Source: an uncultured Clostridia bacterium
GTDB lineage: Bacteria > Bacillota > Clostridia > Christensenellales > Aristaeellaceae
NCBI GenBank assembly: GCA_946496415.1
Contig: CAMMGP010000113.1
Span: forward strand, 1 to 5,005
Direction of reading: 5' to 3'
DNA length: 5,005 nt
Positions 1-5,005 of the stretch are shown piece by piece. The notes beneath the pieces were generated by a model. The model ran no database searches, was not told where the DNA came from, and saw nothing but the letters and a program-made list of their open reading frames with translations. Position 1 is the stretch's first letter, and the number at the start of each line of letters is the position of its first letter. The position numbers were made by a program, and so were the translations under genes.

Positions 1-761
1 CCCACGGCCAGTGTGTTGCTCGTGCAGACGATCGCCTCGGGCCGCTCGGCGCGGTCGAGCAGCGCCTCCGCCGCCCTCGCGCCCTCCTCGTAGGTGATGC
101 AGCCGGGGAGGGTCTCCACGCTCAGCGCTTCCTCGGCGAACACCTCGTTCATGCCCTTCAGGCGGCTCTGGGCGATGGTGTCCTCGCGCGCGTTGCCCAG
201 CAAAAAGGCCACGCGCCGGTAGCCGCGGTCGAGCAGATAGTCCGCCGCCAGCCGCCCTGCCGATTCGTGGTTGACGTCCATCCAGCTCACGCCGGTGGAG
301 AATCCCGGCCTGCCGATGACCAGATAGGGCAGGTCGGCCTTCATCAGCACCATCGCCAGCTGCTTGGTGAGGATGGTGGCGTGCAAAAGCACGCCGTCCG
401 CCTGCTCGCGCAGCATGGCGTCCCGCAAAAGCGCGGGCGCGTCCGCGGCGCGCATGTTGCGCAGCAGCAGCGAATAGCCCTTTTCCTCCAGCGCGTGCGT
501 CGCGCCGTTGATGATCTCGAACATGTGCGGGTTCTCATAGCCGATGTTGCGGTAAAAATCGCTCACGAACAGCGCCGTGCCGCTCTTGCGGCTGGCGAAG
601 TTGCGGGCGCGTGCGCTGGGCTGGTAATGAAGCTCCTCCGCCACGGCGCGCACACGCCGCTTCGTCTCCTCGGCGATGCTGTAATGGTCGTTGAGCGCCT
701 TGGAAACGGTGCTGATGGAACAGCCCGCGGCGCGGGCGATGTCGTAAATGCTCGAAGGCAT
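1..761 (-). CDS. LacI-family transcriptional regulator, C-terminus cut by window edge
   Basis: This is the N-terminal 253 residues of a LacI/GalR-type DNA-binding repressor. The frame stays open to the left edge, so roughly the last quarter of a typical 330-340 residue protein is missing. Residues 5-25 form the helix-turn-helix (IYDIARAAGCSISTVSKALN), followed by the third helix and the hinge helix at about 48-60 (PSARARNFASRKS). From about residue 62 a periplasmic-binding-protein-like sensor domain begins, with recognisable segments ADGVLLH (121-127), DVNHESAGRLAADYLL (162-177) and RVAFLLGN (183-190). The ATG at 761 starts four residues before the HTH, as in most family members, and has a Shine-Dalgarno site. 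It lies 5 bases after the GH13 stop codon, so it is probably co-transcribed with the maltodextrin genes. By family knowledge and context it likely represses this operon and responds to a maltose-related sugar; the ligand is inference. Hinge position 55 is Phe where Leu is usual. Confidence 0.95.
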   Translation of the reverse strand, partial: MPSSIYDIARAAGCSISTVSKALNDHYSIAEETKRRVRAVAEELHYQPSARARNFASRKSGTALFVSDFYRNIGYENPHMFEIINGATHALEEKGYSLLLRNMRAADAPALLRDAMLREQADGVLLHATILTKQLAMVLMKADLPYLVIGRPGFSTGVSWMDVNHESAGRLAADYLLDRGYRRVAFLLGNAREDTIAQSRLKGMNEVFAEEALSVETLPGCITYEEGARAAEALLDRAERPEAIVCTSNTLAV

Positions 762-766
762 GTCCC

Positions 767-775
767 TCACCCCTT
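767..775 (-). promoter_or_regulatory. Ribosome binding site of the lacI-type gene
   Basis: AAGGGGTGA on the minus strand matches the extended anti-Shine-Dalgarno complement AAGGAGGTGA with one base missing. It ends 5 bases before the ATG at 761. It includes the stop codon of the GH13 gene, which suggests translational coupling between the two genes and supports this start. Confidence 0.6.
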
Positions 776-2473
776 GCGGAGAAATACCGCGTAGCCCTTT
801 TCCTCCAGCGTGCCCGCCGCATAGCCGTCGGCGAGCAGCACCTCGCCCAGCGGCTCCACCGCGCGCGGCGCAGAGCCGGGATTCATGCACACGGCCACGC
901 GCTCGCCCTCCAGGGCCCGCTCGTAGCAATACAGCCCGCCCTCGGCCCGCAGCGTGGCAAAACTTCCCCGCCGCAGCGCCGCGTGCGCGTTGCGCAGGGC
1001 GATCATCTTGCGGTAGACTTCGGTAAGCGGGTGTTCCCGCCCCCAGGCCATGGGCCGGCGGTATTCCAGCTCCGCCACGCCGTCCATGCCCAGTTCGTCG
1101 CCGTAGAACACGCTCGGCATGCCCACGAACGTCATCTGGAACAGCACCGCCAGCGCCATGCGCCGCGTGTCGCCGCCGCAGAGCGAGAAAAAGCGGCTCA
1201 CATCGTGGCTGTCGAGCAGGTTGAGCTGGGCAAAGGCTGCCTGCCGCTGGTAGCGCATCAACAGCACGCTCACGCGCGCGTCGAAGTCCTCCGCGCCGAT
1301 GCTGCCCTCGGCGAAAAAGCGCTGGCAGAAGCGGCGGAAGTCGTAGTTCATCGCCGAATCCATCATGTCGCCCTGCAAATAGTGGCTGGCGTTCTCCCAC
1401 ACCTCGCCGATGATGATGGCGTCCCGCTTCGCGCCCTTCACCGCCCGCCGGAAGGCGCGCAAAAAGCCGTCGTCCACCTCGTTGGCCACGTCCAGCCGCC
1501 AGCCATCTACGTCGTATTCGCGCACCCAGTGCGCGCCGACGGCGCAGAAATAGTCGCGCAGCGGGGGATAGGCGGTGTCGGTCTTGGGCATCTGCGGCAC
1601 GTAGGAAAAACAGGCGTAGCCCGGTGCCTCGCCCTTCGCGGGGAAGCGCACGTCCTCCGGCAGGGAATAGTAGTACCGCCAGAACGGCGAAGCCTTGCCG
1701 CGCCGCAGCACGTCCTGAAAGAAGGGATGGCGCCAACTGGTGTGGTTGAACACGCCGTCGATGATGACGCGCAGGCCCATGCCGTGCGCCTCGTCCACCA
1801 GCGCGCGGAACTGCGCGTCCGTACCCATGCAGGGATCGACGTGGAAGTAGTCCAGCAGGTCGTATTTGTGATAGGAATCGGCGGCGAACACGGGGTTGAG
1901 ATAGACGCAGTTGCACCCCAGATCGCGTATATAGCCGAGGTTGAGGCGCACGCCCTCCACCGTGCCGCCCAGCCGCGAGGCGCACATCGTCCCGTTCCAG
2001 GGCTTCTGCGTTTCCTCGCCGCGGATGGCCGCCCGCCCGGAGGCGAAGCTGTCCGGGAAGATGTTGTACACTACGGTGTCCGCCGCCCACGCGGGCACTT
2101 CCAGCCGGTCGGCGCGGTGGTCGTAGGGAAACTGGAAGCACTCGTAGCGCTGCCGCGGCAGTTGGCGCTCGAAGCAGTCGCCGTAGTAGTACCAAATGCC
2201 GTCTTCCGCCTCCAGTTCAAAGCAGTAGCCCACGCGCTTTAGCTCCGTGCGCAGTTCCGCCTCGTACCAGTCGCCGTAGGCGTCGGCGCGCACGCGCGCC
2301 ATGGGCAGGCGGGCAAAGGACACGCCCGGGTCGAGCGGGGCGCGGTCGGTGTAGTGGAGCGCGCAGCCCTTGAGCATGCCGTGCGCGGCGCGCAGGCGGA
2401 ACACGAAGCGCCCTTCCTCCACGGCGTGGGCGAACTCACTGCGGGGGCGGTGGTAAACGGCGGCAAATTCCAT
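767..2473 (-). CDS. GH13 alpha-glucanase, neopullulanase/cyclomaltodextrinase/maltogenic amylase type
   Basis: This 568-residue enzyme is of usual length for GH13 subfamily 20. These enzymes hydrolyse alpha-1,4 (and often alpha-1,6) bonds in maltodextrins, cyclodextrins or pullulan fragments. Residues 1 to about 125 fit the N-terminal CBM34-like beta domain, and YNIFPDSFASG (136-146) opens the catalytic barrel. The GH13 conserved regions are all present: DGVFNH (239-244); GWRLDVANEV (324-333) with Arg326 and nucleophile Asp328; IIGEVWENAS (354-363) with acid/base Glu357; and LLDSHDVSR (419-427) with His423 and transition-state Asp424. LQGDMMDSAMNY (366-377) and MPKTD (295-299) also favour this subfamily, although MPKLN is the usual motif. 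The C-terminal beta domain follows from about residue 490. No signal peptide is seen, so it should act in the cytoplasm on imported sugar. The ATG at 2473, 5 bases after the malG stop, is chosen for its Shine-Dalgarno site. A longer frame reaching 2701 would overlap malG and is not needed. The exact substrate preference cannot be read from the sequence. Confidence 0.95.
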   Translation of the reverse strand: MEFAAVYHRPRSEFAHAVEEGRFVFRLRAAHGMLKGCALHYTDRAPLDPGVSFARLPMARVRADAYGDWYEAELRTELKRVGYCFELEAEDGIWYYYGDCFERQLPRQRYECFQFPYDHRADRLEVPAWAADTVVYNIFPDSFASGRAAIRGEETQKPWNGTMCASRLGGTVEGVRLNLGYIRDLGCNCVYLNPVFAADSYHKYDLLDYFHVDPCMGTDAQFRALVDEAHGMGLRVIIDGVFNHTSWRHPFFQDVLRRGKASPFWRYYYSLPEDVRFPAKGEAPGYACFSYVPQMPKTDTAYPPLRDYFCAVGAHWVREYDVDGWRLDVANEVDDGFLRAFRRAVKGAKRDAIIIGEVWENASHYLQGDMMDSAMNYDFRRFCQRFFAEGSIGAEDFDARVSVLLMRYQRQAAFAQLNLLDSHDVSRFFSLCGGDTRRMALAVLFQMTFVGMPSVFYGDELGMDGVAELEYRRPMAWGREHPLTEVYRKMIALRNAHAALRRGSFATLRAEGGLYCYERALEGERVAVCMNPGSAPRAVEPLGEVLLADGYAAGTLEEKGYAVFLRKG

Positions 2474-2478
2474 AAGCA

Positions 2479-3330
2479 CTATCCTTTCACGGAGCCCGAG
2501 GTGACCCCGGACACATAAAAACTCTGCAAGCGGATGAACAAAAGCACGATGGGCACGGCGATGAGTACGGCGGCGGCGCAGAAGGCCGTGTACCAATCGT
2601 AGATATTGGCCTTGTCCACCATGGTATAAAGCCCCTTGGCCACGGTGTAGTTGTCGTAATTGTCCTTCATGATGACAGATACGAAGATAAAGTCGCACCA
2701 CGGGGCGATGAAGGCGTTGATGGCCGTGTTGACCACGATGGGCCGGGCGTTTGGCAGTATGATGCGCCAGAAGATGACGCTCTTGCTGGCTCCGTCCAGC
2801 GTCGCGGCCTCGTCCAGCGCCTTGGGAATGGTGTCAAAGAAGCCCTTGGCGATGTGGTAGTTGAGCGCCGCTCCGCCCGAGTAGACGAGGATGAGCGCCA
2901 GCAGCGTCTGATCCAGCCCCACCGCCTTGAGGAAGTGGTAGATGGCGATCATGCTCATGAACCCGGGAAACATGCCCAGCACCAGGGAGGCGTTCATCAG
3001 CGCCCGCCGGCTCTTGAAGCGCAGCCGCGAATACACATAGGCCACCATCAGCGTCAGCACCGTGGTGATCAGGCAGCTGCACACGGCCACCAGCAGCGTG
3101 TTGCCGAACCAGCGCGGAAAGTTGAACAGCCGCGTGTCGGTGAACAGGCGCGCGTAGTTGTCCAGCGTGAACCCCTTTGGCCACAGATAGGGCGTGTACG
3201 CCCCCGGCTCGGCGCGGAAGGAGGAGAGCAGCAGCCAGAACACCGGGATCATCCACAAAAGCGCCAGCGCCGCCAGCAGCGCGTGCAACAGGAAGGACAG
3301 CCGCCGCCTGCGGCCCGATGCCATCTTCAC
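2479..3330 (-). CDS. malG: Maltodextrin ABC transporter permease MalG
   Basis: This is the second inner-membrane permease of a carbohydrate-uptake (CUT1) ABC importer, pairing with MalF to form the channel. With the GTG start it is 283 residues, normal for MalG. Six hydrophobic segments can be seen, at about 11-36, 77-99, 112-133, 141-158, 196-220 and 248-267. The cytoplasmic coupling loop that contacts the ATPase is at 173-193 (DEAATLDGASKSV then FWRIILP), with the conserved EAA, Gly and Leu-Pro positions intact. The C-terminus FYVSGVTSGSVKG is a very typical MalG ending. The frame is open well upstream, but that part lies within malF and is arginine- and histidine-rich shadow translation. 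Two starts are plausible. The GTG at 3330 overlaps the malF stop as GTGA and sits 10 bases from AAAGGAGG. The ATG at 3324 is two codons later and 16 bases away. The GTG is preferred on spacing. Confidence 0.95.
   Translation of the reverse strand: MKMASGRRRRLSFLLHALLAALALLWMIPVFWLLLSSFRAEPGAYTPYLWPKGFTLDNYARLFTDTRLFNFPRWFGNTLLVAVCSCLITTVLTLMVAYVYSRLRFKSRRALMNASLVLGMFPGFMSMIAIYHFLKAVGLDQTLLALILVYSGGAALNYHIAKGFFDTIPKALDEAATLDGASKSVIFWRIILPNARPIVVNTAINAFIAPWCDFIFVSVIMKDNYDNYTVAKGLYTMVDKANIYDWYTAFCAAAVLIAVPIVLLFIRLQSFYVSGVTSGSVKG
2482..2487 (-). promoter_or_regulatory. Ribosome binding site of the GH13 gene
   Basis: AAAGGA on the minus strand lies 8 bases upstream of the ATG at 2473, inside the last codons of malG (Lys-Gly-stop). 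This placement fixes the start of the GH13 gene and implies coupling to malG translation. Confidence 0.65.
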
Positions 3331-4679
3331 TGGAACATATCCTCCTTTCGCACGGCGCGGGAGCGGTTGTACACCGCCAGAGAGCACACAGACACCAGCA
3401 TGAAGATGAAGATGCCGATGGTCGAAGCCAGCGCGTAATCGTGGTGATCCACGGTCAACTTGTAGAGCCACGTCACCAGCAGGTCGGTTTTCCCTGCCTG
3501 ATAGTAGTCCAGCGAAAACGGCCCGCCCGCGGTCAGCAGGTAGATGACGTTGAAGTTGTTGATGTTGGCCACGAACGTGGTGATGGTCTGCGGCGTGGTG
3601 ACGAACACCATGTAGGGCAGCGTGATGCTGAAAAACCTGCGCACAGGCCCGGCGCCGTCCATCTCCGCGCTCTCGTAGAGTTCAGAGGGGATGTTCATCA
3701 GCACCCCGGAAAAGGTCATCATCGTGTAGGGGATGCCGATCCACATGTTGATGACCACCACCGCCATGCGCGCGAGGCGCTCGTCCAGCAAAAACGGCAG
3801 CGGCGCGTCGATCCATCCCAGCTCCATCAGCGCCACGTTGATGGCCCCCGAAGGCTCCAGCGCCCGCGAGATGAGCAGCAGGCTGACAAACTGCGGGATG
3901 GCCACCGGGATGATAAACAGCGTCCGCCAGGTCTTTTTCGCCTTCACCAGCTTGTTGTTGATGACGACGGCCAGCAACAGCCCGAAGATGTAGTTGGTGA
4001 ACGTCGCCAGCACCGCCCACACCATCGTCCAGCCGAAGATGCCGAAGAACGTGCGTGTCTTTACCGCGTTGCCGAGGAACACGTCGGTGACGTTGGTCAT
4101 CCCCGTCCAGGTGAACAGACTGCCCGGCGGCTGATGATCGGCGTCGAAGTTGGTGAAGGCGATCAGCACCATGAAGACGATGGGCAGCACCGTAAACAGC
4201 AAAAGCGAGACCATCGGCGCGGAGAGCAGCGTCACGTGAAAGCGCTCGTCCAGCAGCGCGCGCGCCTCTACGAGCAGGGAGGGCTGCTTTTCCCCGGCGC
4301 GCGCCCGCTCGCAGGCGCGGCAGGCGCTCAGCAGATTCATTCTCCATATTACCACAAACAGCACGCACAGCGCAATGCTCAATACGCTGTATAAGAGAAT
4401 GAGCATGGAGTTGTCGCCTGGGATGCGCTGATAGATCTGCAATTCCTCGCTCCACACCCGTGCCTGCGCCGTGTCGCCCAGCGTGCCGAATTTGGCGAGG
4501 TATCTGCCCCCGAAGCAGGCCATATAGGCGATGAACAGCCCTTCGGCGGCGAGGTACAAAAGGCCCTTGGCCACCTGACCGTGGCGCAGGCAGCCCAGCC
4601 CCATCACCGCGCAGGAAAGGCGCGCGGAAGCGTCGGCTTCCCGCAGCCTGCGCAGCAAACACCGCTTCGCTTTTTGCAT
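3327..4679 (-). CDS. malF: Maltodextrin ABC transporter permease MalF
   Basis: This is the first inner-membrane permease of the CUT1 maltodextrin importer, 450 residues. The N-terminal part has a basic start, a VMGLGCLRHGQVAKGLLYL segment (25-43) and hydrophobic stretches at about 36-55 and 92-112. This extension is common in Gram-positive MalF proteins. The core permease follows, with membrane segments at about 150-175, 215-240, 253-271, 303-328, 352-382 and 417-438. The ATPase-coupling EAA loop is at 331-355 (SELYESAEMDGAGPVRRFF then ITLP), with Ala, Gly and Leu-Pro in place. NINNFNVIYLLTAGGP (372-387) is a conserved family segment. The protein is shorter than the E. coli MalF of 514 residues because it lacks the large periplasmic loop, as expected for Gram-positive members. 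The ATG at 4679 follows an AAAGGGGG site by 6 bases. The gene ends in a 4-base GTGA overlap with malG. A maltose-type substrate is supported by the adjacent GH13 enzyme and binding protein. Confidence 0.95.
   Translation of the reverse strand: MQKAKRCLLRRLREADASARLSCAVMGLGCLRHGQVAKGLLYLAAEGLFIAYMACFGGRYLAKFGTLGDTAQARVWSEELQIYQRIPGDNSMLILLYSVLSIALCVLFVVIWRMNLLSACRACERARAGEKQPSLLVEARALLDERFHVTLLSAPMVSLLLFTVLPIVFMVLIAFTNFDADHQPPGSLFTWTGMTNVTDVFLGNAVKTRTFFGIFGWTMVWAVLATFTNYIFGLLLAVVINNKLVKAKKTWRTLFIIPVAIPQFVSLLLISRALEPSGAINVALMELGWIDAPLPFLLDERLARMAVVVINMWIGIPYTMMTFSGVLMNIPSELYESAEMDGAGPVRRFFSITLPYMVFVTTPQTITTFVANINNFNVIYLLTAGGPFSLDYYQAGKTDLLVTWLYKLTVDHHDYALASTIGIFIFMLVSVCSLAVYNRSRAVRKEDMFQ
3341..3348 (-). 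promoter_or_regulatory. Ribosome binding site of malG, inside malF
   Basis: AAAGGAGG on the minus strand is the strongest Shine-Dalgarno match in the window. It is formed by the malF codons for Arg-Lys-Glu-Asp near the C-terminus. It lies 10 bases from GTG at 3330 and 16 bases from ATG at 3324, which favours the GTG start. An ATG only 2 bases downstream of it is the in-frame Met of malF (Asp-Met-Phe-Gln-stop) and is too close to serve as a start. Confidence 0.75.
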
Positions 4680-4741
4680 ATCGCGCCCCCTTTGCGCGCA
4701 GAGGGGGCCGCCGCGCCCGCAGCAGCCCCCCCTGCCTGTCC
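4680..4741 (-). promoter_or_regulatory. malE-malF gap with ribosome binding site and competing hairpins
   Basis: This short G/C-rich gap holds the malF Shine-Dalgarno site AAAGGGGG (4686-4693), 6 bases before the ATG. Reading the transcript 5' to 3', arm A is GCAGGGGGGG (4735-4726), arm B is CCCCCTCTGC (4707-4698) and arm C is CAAAGGGGG (4694-4686). A and B can pair over 10 positions, counting one G-U pair. B and C can pair over 9 positions with one A-C mismatch around a CGCG loop, which would hide the Shine-Dalgarno site. The two pairings exclude each other. No run of T follows either hairpin, so neither looks like an intrinsic terminator. A role in stabilising the malE message end or tuning malF translation is inference. 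Confidence 0.45.
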
Positions 4742-5005
4742 TCAGCCCTCTGTCGCCTGCGCCACGAACTGGTCGAGCAGGCCCTGCAGGTCGGCGGTCG
4801 AGTGGGCCTCAAATTCCGCGCCCAGCGCTTCTGCGGGCGTCCAGAAACCGGCCAGCACCTGTTGGCTGATGGCGTAGGCGCTCTGCGCCGCCAGCGCCGA
4901 GGGCGCCGGGTCGGCGGCCACGGCTTCGGAGGGAGAGGCGGCGATGTTGGGAGGTCCGAAGCCGCGCACTTCAAAACCCCGCCCCTGCCCCCCCTCCCTC
5001 GTCAG
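4742..5005 (-). CDS. malE: Maltose/maltodextrin-type ABC solute-binding protein, C-terminal fragment
   Basis: The last 87 codons of a gene that enters from the right edge; the frame is open with no start needed inside the window. The product would be the extracellular, membrane-anchored lipoprotein that delivers maltodextrins to MalF/MalG. Lipid anchoring is the Gram-positive norm and cannot be seen here. The fragment has the C-terminal-lobe signature of CUT1 binding proteins: a leading LT-x-E-x-x-Q...FE pattern, ALAAQSAYAISQ (residues 44-55 of the fragment), FWTPAEALGAEF (60-71), and a final helix LQGLLDQFVAQATEG. An in-frame GTG at 4969 exists but is internal, because the family pattern continues upstream of it. 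Its position directly before malF matches the usual binding protein-permease-permease order. The first dozen residues are unusually glycine-rich for a segment normally helical, which may reflect sequence error at the edge. The symbol rests on context, since other sugar-binding proteins share this fold. Confidence 0.85.
   Translation of the reverse strand: MTREGGQGRGFEVRGFGPPNIAASPSEAVAADPAPSALAAQSAYAISQQVLAGFWTPAEALGAEFEAHSTADLQGLLDQFVAQATEG

Noticed and set aside
267..794. A 175-codon plus-strand open frame opposite the lacI-type gene
   Set aside because: It is antisense to a clear LacI helix-turn-helix and sensor domain, and its own translation shows no domain.
983..2242. A 419-codon plus-strand open frame opposite the GH13 gene
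   Set aside because: It is antisense to a gene with every GH13 catalytic motif. Its translation is rich in His, Ala, Val and Arg with no recognisable domain, as expected from G+C-rich codon structure.
2474..2701. Upstream extension of the GH13 gene by 76 codons
   Set aside because: The extension lies in a shifted frame of malG, has no family similarity, and the ATG at 2473 has a good ribosome binding site and matches the usual N-terminus.
3331..3471. Upstream extension of malG to an earlier start
   Set aside because: The extra residues are shadow translation of malF, while the GTG at 3330 has a strong Shine-Dalgarno site and gives a normal-length protein.
3177..4394. A 405-codon plus-strand open frame opposite malF and malG
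   Set aside because: Its product is extremely rich in His, Gln, Arg and Asp with no family pattern, and it lies opposite two well-supported permeases.
4680..4741. Intrinsic terminator between malE and malF
   Set aside because: The hairpins are G/C-rich but no T-run follows on the minus strand, so Rho-independent termination is not supported.
3682..4974. A 430-codon minus-strand frame running through malE, the gap and malF
   Set aside because: It is a different frame from both recognisable genes and its translation is Arg/Pro/Ala-rich. It would require discarding clear MalE and MalF sequence.

Overview
The window is one strand-uniform maltodextrin uptake and breakdown cluster. All five genes read on the minus strand, from right to left. 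The DNA is clearly G+C-rich by eye, and each internal gene has a purine-rich Shine-Dalgarno site with very tight spacing. The transporter has the compact Gram-positive MalF layout, with no large periplasmic loop, and no dedicated ATPase gene lies beside it. These points suggest a high-G+C Bacillota (Clostridia-type, perhaps a gut lineage). The taxonomic assignment is inference, since no rRNA or marker gene is present.

Layout in order of transcription: the C-terminal 87 residues of a maltose/maltodextrin-type solute-binding protein (malE-like, 5005 to 4742, cut by the right edge); a 61-base G/C-rich gap that can form two competing hairpins; permease malF (4679 to 3327); permease malG (3330 to 2479, overlapping malF by 4 bases); a cytoplasmic GH13 enzyme of the neopullulanase/cyclomaltodextrinase/maltogenic amylase group (2473 to 767); and a LacI-family repressor (761 to 1, cut by the left edge). 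Gaps after malG and after the GH13 gene are only 5 bases each, so malF to lacI is almost certainly one operon, with malE at or near its head.

Inferred working model: the binding protein captures maltodextrins outside the cell, MalF and MalG form the membrane channel, and an ATPase encoded elsewhere (MsmX/MalK type) powers import. The GH13 enzyme then cleaves the imported oligosaccharides in the cytoplasm. The LacI-type protein probably senses a maltodextrin-related ligand and controls the cluster, including its own gene. The main promoter and operator would lie beyond the right edge, upstream of malE, and are not visible.

The content is conventional overall. The points worth a second look are the competing hairpins that can mask the malF ribosome binding site, a Leu-to-Phe change at the DNA-intercalating hinge position of the LacI protein, and a run of glycine/G substitutions at the right edge that may be sequencing error. 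No RNA genes, mobile elements, CRISPR arrays or intrinsic terminators were seen, and no gene-free stretch exceeds 300 bases.
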